A stretch of DNA of 64,000 nucleotides from Mycolicibacterium chlorophenolicum (GTDB lineage: Bacteria; Actinomycetota; Actinomycetes; Mycobacteriales; Mycobacteriaceae). How positions within the stretch are numbered: position 1 is the stretch's first letter; each line of letters begins with the position of its first letter. The translations under genes were made by a program, and so were the position numbers. Positions 53,850-64,000 of this stretch are shown here, one piece after another. The notes under the pieces are model-generated. The model was not told the DNA's origin. It saw only the letters and a program-made list of their open reading frames with translations, and made no database searches. The stretch is from positions 62,749-126,748 of the forward strand of contig NZ_JYNL01000004.1 in assembly GCF_001044235.1 (NCBI RefSeq), given 5' to 3'.

Positions 53850-53965
53850 ATTTCGCGTCCCAGTCGGCGGGTGCCGACGGCATCGGGTCTGACTGTTCAC
53901 AGTGGCGCGACCGTTCTGGAGTCTCACCAGATTCCGATGTCCGTCGATGACAGAAGGGATCGTAT
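53850..53965 (-). ncRNA. Cobalamin-riboswitch-like leader of cbtB
   Basis: On the - strand the leader reads GGTGAGACTCC (53918-53928), then CGGTCGCGCCACTGTGA and CAGACCC, matching the conserved core of cobalamin riboswitches (GGTGnnAnTCC, C(G/C)CnACTGTnA, then a CAGA-type box). CATCGG and CCGATG at the two ends (53934-53939 and 53881-53886) can pair to close it. A GGGA-TCCC hairpin option lies just before the ribosome site. B12 binding would be expected to turn off cobalt uptake. Outer limits are approximate. Confidence 0.68.
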
Positions 53966-53967
53966 GA

Positions 53968-54004
53968 CAAACGGGCGGCCACCGGTGAGGTGACCGCCCG
54001 TTTG
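53968..54004. terminator. Strong hairpin after clpC1
   Basis: CAAACGGGCGG and its exact complement CCGCCCGTTTG flank a 15-base loop, 13 bases past the clpC1 stop. The T/A-ended perfect 11-base stem fits an intrinsic terminator for clpC1 and separates it from the cobalt operon. Confidence 0.75.
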
Positions 54005-54017
54005 GCGTGTGCGTGCG

Positions 54018-56561
<2,544 letters not shown>

Positions 56562-56837
56562 CCGTGGTTACCTGCTCTCCATCGCATAGGTAGGCACACG
56601 CACGAGAAAGTGCTCTGCACCTGCCGTCCACTGTAATGGGCGGCGGCCCCGGGTGCCCCGCCTGTCGCCCCGGTTCACCGCTGGCTGAAACCGGCGATGG
56701 CAACGGGCGCGGATGCGGTGACCACCCGGCACTGCCCAGACCAACGCGTCGGGCCCGGATTTCGTTTCGTCCCGAGCACCCGGGTGAGTTCGCCGCGAGC
56801 GAACGATCACCCCGGAAAGTGTGCCGGCAACGAGGCC
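56562..56837 (-). promoter_or_regulatory. clpC1 upstream region
   Basis: A 276-base gap between the lsr2 stop and the clpC1 start, the longest in the window. It must hold the clpC1 promoter. Apart from the GTTCGC-GCGAAC palindrome at 56788-56804 no sure -10/-35 pair could be named. No open frame with coding character was seen. Confidence 0.5.
56788..56804. promoter_or_regulatory. ClgR-like palindrome upstream of clpC1
   Basis: GTTCGC-cgcga-GCGAAC, perfect six-base arms. It resembles the actinobacterial ClgR motif (CGCYNANRGCG) with one mismatch at the centre. ClgR is known to activate clp genes in corynebacteria and mycobacteria. Confidence 0.5.
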
Positions 56838-57179
56838 TTACGTTGCCTCGTGGAACGCGTCGATGACGTCAGCGGGGATTCTGCCGCGAGTGGAGACGTT
56901 GTGACCGTTGCGGCGCGCCCACTCCCTGATTGCCGCGCTCTGCTCGCGGTCGATGGCGGCGCGACCCCGGCCGGTACCGACGGCGCGGCCGCGGCGACGG
57001 CCACCGACCCGGCGGCCCGCCTCGACCCACTGCTTGAGATCGTTGCGGAGTTTGGCGGCGTTCTTGGCGGACAGGTCGATCTCGTAACTCACTCCGTCGA
57101 GACCGAATTCGACGGTCTCGTCGGCGGCGCCTTCACCGTCGAAATCGTCGACGAGGGTGACGGTGACTTTCTTGGCCAT
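56838..57179 (-). CDS. lsr2: Nucleoid-associated xenogeneic silencer Lsr2
   Basis: A 113-residue Lsr2. The N-terminal oligomerisation domain ([37 protein letters not shown]) and the C-terminal DNA-binding domain with the minor-groove RGR at residues 98-100 ([14 protein letters not shown]) are intact. It bridges and silences AT-rich, often foreign DNA. ATG at MAKKVT with AAGGG upstream; the open frame beyond is not conserved. It lies between lysS and clpC1 as in M. tuberculosis, with its own promoter in the 115-base gap after lysS. Confidence 0.97.
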   Translation of the reverse strand: MAKKVTVTLVDDFDGEGAADETVEFGLDGVSYEIDLSAKNAAKLRNDLKQWVEAGRRVGGRRRGRAVGTGRGRAAIDREQSAAIREWARRNGHNVSTRGRIPADVIDAFHEAT

Positions 57180-57294
57180 GGCCAGTGCCCTTCTGTACGC
57201 GCTGCGCGACACAAATGCTCGCTAGGCTCCCAATCCCCGGCATCAATCTGCCATAAATGGGCAATCCATTCAACAACGCGACAATCGCGGCGGT

Positions 57295-58836
57295 TCAGTA
57301 GCCGTGCCGACGAACAATCGGGAACAAAACCGTCTCCCTAATGGACAGCCCTGTCAACGCCATGAGCAGGCGGTCGATGCCCATTCCGGTACCCGTTGTC
57401 GGGGGCATACCGTACTCGAGCGCGGACAGGAAATCCTCGTCGAGAGCCATTGCTTCGTCATCGCCCGCGGCCGCGGCGCGCGCTTGGGCCTCGAACCTTT
57501 CCCGCTGGATCACCGGATCGATGAGTTCGGAATAGCCGGTCGCGAGTTCGATGTGACGAATGTAGAGATCCCATTTTTCGGTGACGCCGTCGATACTGCG
57601 ATGCTCGCGGGTCAGCGGTGTGGTCTCCACCGGGAAGTCGCGGACGAATGTCGGCGCCCACAAAGTGTCGCCGACCGCGTGCTCCCACAGTTCCTCCACC
57701 AATTTCCCGTGCCCATATCCGCGATCACGGGGAATCTCGACACCGAGTCGGTCGGCGATCTGCCAGAGCCGTTCGGCGGAAGTCTGCGGCGTGATCTCCT
57801 CCCCGAGCGCTTCGGACAAAGACGGATACATTCCGATGCTGTCCCATTCGCCGTCGAGGTCGTAGACACTTCCGTCGGGCAAAGTCACCTGGCGCGTGCC
57901 GATCGCCTCGTCGGCGACCTCCTGGATGAGTTCTCGCGTCACCTTCGCGGAATCGTCGTACGTACCGTAGGCCTGATAAGTCTCCAGCATCGCGAATTCG
58001 GGGGAATGGGTGGAATCGGCGCCTTCGTTTCGGAACACGCGATTCAACTCGAAAACCCGGTCGAAACCGCCGACGACGCAACGCTTGAGAAAAAGTTCCG
58101 GGGCAATGCGCAGATAAAGATCCGCGTCGAGCGCATTGGAGTGGGTGACGAACGGACGCGCCGCCGCGCCGCCGGCCAGCGTCTGCAGCATCGGGGTCTC
58201 GACCTCGAGGAAGCCCCGCCGCTCCAGCGCCGAGCGCACGGCCCGCACGACCGCGATGCGCTGGCGGGCGATGGTGCGCGCCTCGGGGCGCACGATGAGA
58301 TCCACGTAGCGCTGCCGCACCCGTGCCTCTTCGCTCATCTCCTTGTGCGCCACCGGCAGCGGCCGCAACGACTTGGACGCGATTTGCCAGGAGTCGGCCA
58401 GCACAGACAATTCGCCGCGCCGCGAACTGATGACCTCCCCGTGCACGAACACGATGTCGCCGAGATCGACGTCGGCCTTCCACGCGTCGAGTGATTCCTG
58501 GCCGACGCGGTCCAGGCTGATCATCGCCTGCAGCTGAGTGCCGTCGCCCTCCTGCAACGTCGCGAAGCACAGCTTGCCGGAGTTACGGGCGAAGATGACC
58601 CGGCCCGACACCCCGACCAGCGTGCCGGTGGTCTCGTCGGCGGCGAGCGCGGGGAACGCCTGGCGCACCTCGGCGAGGGTGTGGGTGCGCGCCACCTCGA
58701 CGGGGTAGGGCTCGCGACCCTCGTCGAGCAACTTCTGGCGCTTCGCCTGACGGATCCGGAACTGCTCGGGGATGTCGTCGGGGATGTCCTCGGAGTTGCC
58801 GCTGGCCAGATCTGCGTTGCCGGATTCGTCGGTCAC
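57295..58836 (-). CDS. lysS: Lysyl-tRNA synthetase (class II)
   Basis: A 513-residue class II synthetase. An OB-fold anticodon domain ([33 protein letters not shown], about residues 75-107) precedes the catalytic core with motif 1 ([11 protein letters not shown]), motif 2 ([24 protein letters not shown]) and motif 3 ([15 protein letters not shown]). It charges tRNA-Lys. GTG start, 23 bases from a divergent gene. The 3' part (about 57295-58140) is visibly poorer in GC than the 5' part; protein motifs are unharmed. Confidence 0.96.
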   Translation of the reverse strand: MTDESGNADLASGNSEDIPDDIPEQFRIRQAKRQKLLDEGREPYPVEVARTHTLAEVRQAFPALAADETTGTLVGVSGRVIFARNSGKLCFATLQEGDGTQLQAMISLDRVGQESLDAWKADVDLGDIVFVHGEVISSRRGELSVLADSWQIASKSLRPLPVAHKEMSEEARVRQRYVDLIVRPEARTIARQRIAVVRAVRSALERRGFLEVETPMLQTLAGGAAARPFVTHSNALDADLYLRIAPELFLKRCVVGGFDRVFELNRVFRNEGADSTHSPEFAMLETYQAYGTYDDSAKVTRELIQEVADEAIGTRQVTLPDGSVYDLDGEWDSIGMYPSLSEALGEEITPQTSAERLWQIADRLGVEIPRDRGYGHGKLVEELWEHAVGDTLWAPTFVRDFPVETTPLTREHRSIDGVTEKWDLYIRHIELATGYSELIDPVIQRERFEAQARAAAAGDDEAMALDEDFLSALEYGMPPTTGTGMGIDRLLMALTGLSIRETVLFPIVRRHGY

Positions 58837-58859
58837 GACGTGCCAGCTTAAATGAACGG

Positions 58860-60083
58860 ATGACCGTGCCCGCAGCTGCCGACGAGCCGCTGGACTGGCG
58901 CTTCAAGGGCGTCCCGGTGCAGTGGTGGGGTCGCACGGCCGCCGAGATCGTCGCCGAGGGACCCCGGTGGTCCGACGACGACGCCCCCGGCCCGGTCTGC
59001 GTGCTGCGCGCCGAGGCGCTGACGCACAACCTCGAGACGATGGCGGCGTGGTGCCGACAGCGCGGTGTGGAGTTGGCTCCACACGGCAAGACGCACATGG
59101 CGCCGCAGCTGGCCGACCGCCAGCTCGCGGCGGGCGCAAGTGCGATCACCGTCGCCACCGTGGCGCAGGCCGCGGTCTACCGGGCCTTCGGGGTGGCGTC
59201 GCTGGTCCTGGCGGGCGAACTCGTGGACCGCGCCGGGCTGGCCTGGGTGGGCGCCGAGCTGGACTCCGACCCGCAGCTGACGTTCACGTGCTGGGTGGAC
59301 TCGGTGCGCGGCGTGGAGCTGATGACGGCGGGGCTGGCCGGCACGAGCCGCCCGGTCGACGTGTGCGTCGAGGTGGGGATTCCCGGCGGCCGCAGCGGCT
59401 GCCGCGACCGCGCCGAGATCGACGCCGTCGCCCGTGCCGTCGCCGCCTCCCCGCGGCTGCGGCTGGCGGGCGTCGCCGGATACGAGGCGGCCGTCGGCCA
59501 GACGCTGGCGCCGCAGGAACAGGATGTGGTGGCCGAGCACCTGCGGCTGCTGCGCGCGACGGCGATCGGGCTGGCGCCGCTGGTACAGACCGAGTCGATG
59601 ATGGTCAGCGCGGGCGGGAGCACCTACTTCGACGCCGTCGCCGACGCGCTGACCGGGTGGGCCGGCGACCTCCCGGTGCGCACGGTGCTGCGCAGTGGGT
59701 GCTACCTGACCCACGATCACGGGATCTACCAGCGGACGTCGCCGCTGACCCGGGACGGTGGCGACGCGCTGCGGCCCGCGTTCGAGGTGCGCGCGGCGGT
59801 GGTGTCCCGGCCGGAACCGGAGCTGGCGGTGGTCGCGATGGGCCGGCGTGACGTCGGATTCGACCAGGGGCTGCCGGTGCCGCTCGATCTGCCCGGCAGC
59901 GCGCTGACCACGCTGTACGACCAGCACGCCAATCTGCGGCTCGGCGGCTTCGACAGCGCCGACGTCGGACAGTGGCTGCGGTTCGGGATCTCGCACCCCT
60001 GCACCGTGTTCGACAAGTGGCGGCTGATCCCCGTGCTCGACGCCGGGGACCGCGTCGTCGACCTGATCCGGACGTACTTCTGA
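58860..60083 (+). CDS. D-serine dehydratase / D-threonine aldolase-like PLP enzyme
   Basis: A 407-residue fold-type III PLP enzyme. The PLP lysine lies in [13 protein letters not shown] (K about residue 77) of the alanine-racemase-like barrel, and [12 protein letters not shown] near the end supplies the His/Cys zinc pair known from eukaryotic-type D-serine dehydratase (DSD1). It may deaminate or cleave a D-hydroxy amino acid. It is set between lysS and coaX, divergent from lysS by 23 bases, which is not so in M. tuberculosis. Its TGA directly meets the coaX stop. Confidence 0.8.
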   Translation: MTVPAAADEPLDWRFKGVPVQWWGRTAAEIVAEGPRWSDDDAPGPVCVLRAEALTHNLETMAAWCRQRGVELAPHGKTHMAPQLADRQLAAGASAITVATVAQAAVYRAFGVASLVLAGELVDRAGLAWVGAELDSDPQLTFTCWVDSVRGVELMTAGLAGTSRPVDVCVEVGIPGGRSGCRDRAEIDAVARAVAASPRLRLAGVAGYEAAVGQTLAPQEQDVVAEHLRLLRATAIGLAPLVQTESMMVSAGGSTYFDAVADALTGWAGDLPVRTVLRSGCYLTHDHGIYQRTSPLTRDGGDALRPAFEVRAAVVSRPEPELAVVAMGRRDVGFDQGLPVPLDLPGSALTTLYDQHANLRLGGFDSADVGQWLRFGISHPCTVFDKWRLIPVLDAGDRVVDLIRTYF

Positions 60084-60899
60084 CTAGCGGGCCTGCTTGA
60101 GCTTGCCCCGCTGACCGTCACGGTTGCGTTCGAACACCAGCCGCAGCCCGTCCAGCGTCAGGTGCCGGTCGTAGTGTTCGACGGTCCGCAGATCGGGCAG
60201 CACCAGCGGCGCGGTGTGGCCGGTGGCCACCACCGCGACGTCGTCGCCGCCGAAACCCTCGACGTCCTCGCGCACCCGGCTGACCAGACCGTCCACCAGG
60301 CCGGCGAACCCGAACACCGCACCGGCCTGCATGCATTCGACGGTGTTCTTGCCGACCACCGAGCGCGGCCGGGTCAGCTCGACGCGCCGCAGGGCCGCCG
60401 ACCGGGCGGCTGCGGCGTCCGAGGACACCTGCACGCCGGGGGCGATCGCACCGCCGAGGAACTCGCCCCGGGCCGACACGACGTCCACGCAGATCGACGA
60501 CCCGAAGTCGACGACGATCGCGGCCGTGCCGTACTTCTGGTACGCGGCAAGGCAATTGACGATGCGGTCGGCCCCGACCTCCTTGGGGTTGTCGACCAGC
60601 AGCGGGATCCCGGTGCGCACACCGGGTTCGATCAGCACGTGCGGCACCGAAGGCCAGTACTGCTCGAGCATCACCCGAACCTCGTGGAGCACCGATGGCA
60701 CCGTCGACAGGCCCGCCGCGCCGGTGAGCCGCTCGGCGTCGTCACCGATCAACCCGTCGATGGTCAGCGCGAGCTCGTCGGCGGTGACCTCGGATTCGGT
60801 GCGGATCCGCCAGTGCGACACCACCTTGGCGTGGTCGCCGGTGCCGGAGATCAGGCCGACGACGGTGTGGGTGTTACGGACGTCGATCGCAAGGAGCAC
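60084..60899 (-). CDS. coaX: Type III pantothenate kinase-like protein CoaX
   Basis: A 271-residue ASKHA-fold protein: [16 protein letters not shown] phosphate loop, [57 protein letters not shown]. Type III enzymes phosphorylate pantothenate, first step to CoA. The common DFGTATT box is DFGSSIC here, as in M. tuberculosis CoaX, which was reported to lack the activity; PanK type I would then do the job. GTG start (MLLAIDVRN). Six bases after panD, end of the panC-panD-coaX run. Confidence 0.88.
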   Translation of the reverse strand: MLLAIDVRNTHTVVGLISGTGDHAKVVSHWRIRTESEVTADELALTIDGLIGDDAERLTGAAGLSTVPSVLHEVRVMLEQYWPSVPHVLIEPGVRTGIPLLVDNPKEVGADRIVNCLAAYQKYGTAAIVVDFGSSICVDVVSARGEFLGGAIAPGVQVSSDAAAARSAALRRVELTRPRSVVGKNTVECMQAGAVFGFAGLVDGLVSRVREDVEGFGGDDVAVVATGHTAPLVLPDLRTVEHYDRHLTLDGLRLVFERNRDGQRGKLKQAR

Positions 60900-60905
60900 C
60901 GCAGA

Positions 60906-61313
60906 TCACCGGGCCGACAACAGGTCTGGCGCGCCGGCCGGCGCGTGGGCTGGATCGTTGCCGAGCTCGACCATGCGGTTGTCGGCATCGACGAACACCA
61001 CCCGCGGCTGCAGTGCCCTGGCTTCGGCGTCGTCGACCACCGCGTAGGCGATCAGGATCACCAGATCTCCGGGATGCACCAGATGAGCTGCGGCGCCGTT
61101 GATTCCGATGACACCGCTGCCACGCTCGCCGGTGATCACATAGGTGACCAGCCGGGCGCCGTTGTCGACGTCGACGATGGTGACCTGCTCCCCCTCGATC
61201 AGATCGGCGGCCTCCATCAGGTCCGCGTCGACCGTCACCGATCCCACATAGTGCAGATCGGCCTGCGTCGCGGTGGCGCGATGGATCTTGCTCTTGAGCA
61301 TCGTGCGGAACAT
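60906..61313 (-). CDS. panD: Aspartate 1-decarboxylase PanD
   Basis: A 135-residue proenzyme. Self-cleavage occurs at G24-S25 ([11 protein letters not shown]), giving the pyruvoyl group that decarboxylates aspartate to beta-alanine. [32 protein letters not shown] and LIAYAVVDD complete the beta-barrel. The C-terminal tail is where pyrazinoic acid acts in M. tuberculosis. ATG at MFRTMLKSK with GGAGG six bases upstream; the ATG overlaps the panC TGA by one base. Confidence 0.96.
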   Translation of the reverse strand: MFRTMLKSKIHRATATQADLHYVGSVTVDADLMEAADLIEGEQVTIVDVDNGARLVTYVITGERGSGVIGINGAAAHLVHPGDLVILIAYAVVDDAEARALQPRVVFVDADNRMVELGNDPAHAPAGAPDLLSAR

Positions 61314-62257
61314 CAATTCCTCCAGGGCAATTCGTGGCTGTCACCGCTGGGGGTGCGGGGATGGCCGTCGATGCCGGCGCTGGCGCCGACGTCGATCGCG
61401 ATGTTGTCGAGCAGGCGGGTGGCGCCGAGCTTGGCGGCGATCAGCATCCGTGCGGGGCCCTCGGCGGGAGCCGGCCCGAGCATCGGGTCGCGCACCTCCA
61501 GGTAGTCCAGCGCGAGTGCGGGCACCTCGTCGAGCACAGCGCGGGCGGCGTCCAGGGCGGCGGGCACCCCGGTGGCGGCGGCGTACATGCCGGCCAGCAG
61601 CGCCGCGGACAGCGCCCCGGCCTGCTCGCGCTGCACGGGGTCGAGGTAGCGGTTGCGCGACGACATCGCCAGCCCGTCGGCCTCGCGCACGATCGGGACG
61701 CCGATCACCTCGATGCCGAGATCGAGGTCGGTGACCATCTGCCGGATCAGCGTCAGCTGCTGATAGTCCTTCTCGCCGAAGTAGGCGCGGTCGGGATGCA
61801 CGGTGTTGAACAGCTTCAGCACCACGGTCAGCACACCCGCGAAATGCGTTGGCCGCGACGCACCTTCGAGTTCGGCCCCCAGCGGCCCGGGCACCACGGT
61901 GGTGCGCCGTCCCTGCGGGTACATGTCGTCCTCGGTCGGGGTGAACGCGATCTGCACGCCCTCGGCCCGCAGCGCGTCGAGGTCGTCGTCGAGGGTGCGC
62001 GGATAGGCGTCGAGATCCTCACCGGCGCCGAACTGCAGCGGGTTGACGAAGATCGACACCACCACCACCGCCCCCTGCACGCGCTTGGCGGCGCGGATCA
62101 GCGTGAGGTGTCCCTCGTGCAGGGCGCCCATCGTCGGCACGAGCACGATCCGGCGGCCCGTCGCGCGCAGCGCCCGCGTCACATCGGAGACATCGCGCGG
62201 CCGCGCGTACACGTTCAGGTGACCGGCCGAGAACTTCGGCGCCCTACCGGTGATCAT
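61313..62257 (-). CDS. panC: Pantothenate synthetase PanC
   Basis: A 314-residue ligase that joins pantoate and beta-alanine with [21 protein letters not shown] (HxGH-type motif), [35 protein letters not shown] and the KMSKS-like [15 protein letters not shown] are present. ATG overlaps the DUF2520 gene stop as ATGA; an ORF fused in frame with upstream sequence was not used. PanD supplies its beta-alanine, one reason for the shared operon. Confidence 0.96.
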   Translation of the reverse strand: MITGRAPKFSAGHLNVYARPRDVSDVTRALRATGRRIVLVPTMGALHEGHLTLIRAAKRVQGAVVVVSIFVNPLQFGAGEDLDAYPRTLDDDLDALRAEGVQIAFTPTEDDMYPQGRRTTVVPGPLGAELEGASRPTHFAGVLTVVLKLFNTVHPDRAYFGEKDYQQLTLIRQMVTDLDLGIEVIGVPIVREADGLAMSSRNRYLDPVQREQAGALSAALLAGMYAAATGVPAALDAARAVLDEVPALALDYLEVRDPMLGPAPAEGPARMLIAAKLGATRLLDNIAIDVGASAGIDGHPRTPSGDSHELPWRN

Positions 62258-63201
62258 CGTCGTTCCGCCTCCGCCAACACGTCGAGGACAGCGCGCGGGG
62301 CCCGGGCCCGCTGCGCCGTCCGCCACGAATTCGTTCGATACGCCTCTGCCAGTTCGTGATCCACCTCGTCGAGCGCCTCGAGATGGGCGGCGACGGCGCG
62401 CGCGTCGCCGCGGGCCACCGGGCCCGTCAGCGCGCGCTGCCCGCGCCCCAGCGCGTTGTCCAGCGACGCCCGCGCCAGCGGGCCGATGATCCGCTCGGCC
62501 AGCCCGCCCGGCGCATCGGCGACGAGATCCTGACCCAGGAGCTCCTGACCGCTCAGCGCCGCCCGCAACGCCTCGAGCGCGTCGAGCACCACGGTCACCA
62601 CGTGATTGCTGCCGTGTGCGAGCGCCGCGTGATAGAGCGTGCGAGCGTCCTCGCGCACCCGGAACGGCTCCCCGCCGATCTCGAGCACCAGCGACTGCGC
62701 GATCGCGTACCCGATCTCGTCGGCCGCGGTGATCCCGAAGCAGGTGCCCCGCAGCCGATCGACGTCTTCGTCGGTGCCGGCGAACGTCATCGCCGGATGG
62801 ATGGCCAGCGTGATGCAGCCGCGCTCGGCCAGCGGCGCCAGCACCGCGATGCCGTTGGCACCCGACGTGTGCGCCACGATCGTGTTGGGCCGCACGGCAC
62901 CGGTGGCCGCCAACCCCGCGACCAGGTCGGCCAGCTCGGCGTCGGGAACGGCCAGCAGCAGCAGCTCGGCGCGCGCGGCGACCTCGTCGACCGGCAGCAC
63001 GGGCGTGTCGGGCAGCCACCGCGCGGCGCGGGCCCGCGACGCGTTCGACACGGCGGCGCACCCGGCGACGACGTGTTCGGCACGCTCGAGGGCCGCGCCG
63101 AGGGCAGAGCCCACCCGGCCGGCCGAGAGGACACCGACGGTGAGCCGGGCGGGGCGGAGCCCGTCGTGGGGGGCATTCCCACCGACCGGGGGCTGCACCA
63201 T
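62254..63201 (-). CDS. Rossmann-fold DUF2520 protein (Rv3603c-like)
   Basis: A 315-residue protein with an N-terminal NAD(P)-binding domain ([23 protein letters not shown], about residues 21-43; [18 protein letters not shown]) and a helical DUF2520 domain ([33 protein letters not shown]). It resembles NADP-linked reductases such as ketopantoate reductase. As panC's upstream neighbour it might supply pantoate (PanE role), which is a known but unproven idea. ATG start. Confidence 0.83.
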   Translation of the reverse strand: MVQPPVGGNAPHDGLRPARLTVGVLSAGRVGSALGAALERAEHVVAGCAAVSNASRARAARWLPDTPVLPVDEVAARAELLLLAVPDAELADLVAGLAATGAVRPNTIVAHTSGANGIAVLAPLAERGCITLAIHPAMTFAGTDEDVDRLRGTCFGITAADEIGYAIAQSLVLEIGGEPFRVREDARTLYHAALAHGSNHVVTVVLDALEALRAALSGQELLGQDLVADAPGGLAERIIGPLARASLDNALGRGQRALTGPVARGDARAVAAHLEALDEVDHELAEAYRTNSWRTAQRARAPRAVLDVLAEAERR

Positions 63202-63291
63202 TGCAGACGACCTCGCTGGTTGTCGAAGGTTTCGTTCCGGTCCCGCGGGCGGGTACCGGACGGTCGGCCACAGCCTAACGCAGCGCCGAGA

Positions 63292-64000
63292 TCAGTCCTC
63301 GCGGCGTCGGCGCCGGCCTCCGCCCGACGGCGTGGCCTGCAGCCGCGCCAGCAGTTCGGCGACCGACTGGCCACCGGTGTGGGCGCCTCCGTCCCCGTCG
63401 TCGTCGGTCTCCTCGGGGACCGGCTCGGGTTCGGGCGTCTCGGCGGCCGACGACGAGTGCCGGCCCCGCGGGGGCTCGGGCTCGGGTTCCGATTCGGGTG
63501 CGCGCCTGCGTCCGACGTACTCCGGCCCGGTGCCGTTCACCGGCGGAGCGACCCAGTTGCTGCCCGGCTCGCCGGCCGGGATGAAGCGCCCCTCGGCGGG
63601 CGCCGGCTCCCACTGGGAGACGGGTTCGGGTTCGGGCGCCGGTTCCGGCGGAGGCGGGGGCGGGGGCGGGGGTGACGCCTGCGGCGGCAGCCACGGGAAC
63701 TGCGGTGGCGGCGGCGGTGTCTCGGGGGGCGGCGGGGGCGGCGGAGGCGCCCACGGTCCCGGGGCGGGTTCACGCTCGCCGGCGCGCCGGTGCGCACCCC
63801 CGGCGGGCTCCGCGGCGGGCGGCCAGTTCTCCTCCGGCGGGTGCGGCTCGGCGGGGACGTCGATGATCGGGCTCTCCTCGGTGTCCGGGGAGTGGTCGTC
63901 GATCTCGTGGAGGATCGCGGTCTCCTCGGCGTCGATGCGGCTGCTGCGCACCCGGCCGGCGCCCTCGGGGCGAGGCCCCCACTCGGTCAGCGACGGCGGC
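63292..64000 (-). CDS. Proline-rich protein, C-terminal part (Rv3604c-like; start outside window)
   Basis: The frame is open to the window end, so the N-terminus (in relatives a membrane domain) is missing. Visible are a long proline run (PPPPPPPPETPPPPPQFP), Pro/Glu repeats (PEPAPEPEPVSQWEP, ESEPEPEPPRG) and a conserved end SVAELLARLQATPSGGGRRRRRED. Such low-complexity chains are usually disordered and cytoplasmic. A GTG at 63951 could look like a start but the coding frame continues past it. Gene order (next to the DUF2520 gene) matches Rv3604c. Confidence 0.72.
   Translation of the reverse strand, partial: PPSLTEWGPRPEGAGRVRSSRIDAEETAILHEIDDHSPDTEESPIIDVPAEPHPPEENWPPAAEPAGGAHRRAGEREPAPGPWAPPPPPPPPETPPPPPQFPWLPPQASPPPPPPPPPEPAPEPEPVSQWEPAPAEGRFIPAGEPGSNWVAPPVNGTGPEYVGRRRAPESEPEPEPPRGRHSSSAAETPEPEPVPEETDDDGDGGAHTGGQSVAELLARLQATPSGGGRRRRRED

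Noticed and set aside
61313..63271. One 652-codon frame that appears to fuse panC with upstream sequence
   Set aside because: The upstream part is an Arg/Ala-rich shadow of the DUF2520 gene; panC has its own ATG with an ATGA overlap and the usual N-terminus.

Overview
This is about 64 kb of high-GC (roughly 70%) actinobacterial chromosome. Gene content and order identify a mycobacterium. Long blocks follow the Mycobacterium tuberculosis order from fadD3 to the Rv3604c homologue, while inserted sugar, ketone-body and metal genes suggest a fast-growing environmental relative (Mycolicibacterium-like). I do not name a species. No rRNA, tRNA, insertion sequence, phage or CRISPR array was seen. No stretch longer than about 300 bases lacks a gene; the largest gaps are 56562-56837 and 41998-42237.

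Layout. (1) 1-4916: end of fadD3, then fadE31-fadE32-fadE33 and aspB, belonging to late cholesterol ring C/D breakdown. (2) 4921-21149: an accessory block that replaces the nat gene found next to hsaB in M. tuberculosis. It holds a xylose locus (xylFGH importer, xylA, ROK regulator, two look-alike operators), a DUF222/HNH protein, a methyltransferase, a ketone-body operon (transporter, 3-hydroxybutyrate dehydrogenase, acetoacetyl-CoA synthetase) facing a LysR regulator, and two TetR modules with clear palindromic operators. (3) 21146-29514: the KstR-controlled cholesterol core: hsaA-hsaD-hsaC-hsaB, kshB, fadE34 and kstR, with three KstR-type boxes in the two divergent gaps. (4) 29519-38611: otsB, a LacI regulator, a zinc ABC importer (znuABC) with a Zur-like box, pxpA, an ArsR/MFS pair with two operator copies, and a metallo-beta-lactamase/ArsB-like pair. 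(5) 38608-47790: housekeeping genes rlmB, cysS, ispF, carD, lpqE, radA, disA, canB and mutY; ispD is not between ispF and carD. (6) 47845-53832: sugar epimerase-like gene, GlxA-type regulator, small proteins, mhuD (heme degradation), lpqF, and a cobalt/B12 module (cbtB-cbtA-phosphatase) behind a cobalamin-riboswitch-like leader. (7) 54018-64000: clpC1, lsr2, lysS, a D-serine dehydratase-like enzyme, the coaX-panD-panC-DUF2520 run, and a proline-rich membrane protein cut by the window end.

How it works together. HsaA, HsaC and HsaD open and cleave sterol ring A, with HsaB supplying reduced flavin. KshB is the reductase for 9-alpha-hydroxylation, FadE34 shortens the side chain, FadD3 and FadE31-33 process the remaining rings, and KstR represses the set until cholesterol metabolites appear. 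Several promoters look leaderless: a TANNNT hexamer 6-7 bases before the start codon, three times built on the stop codon of the gene before. All functions are inferred by reading the translated sequence against known families; nothing was computed or searched.
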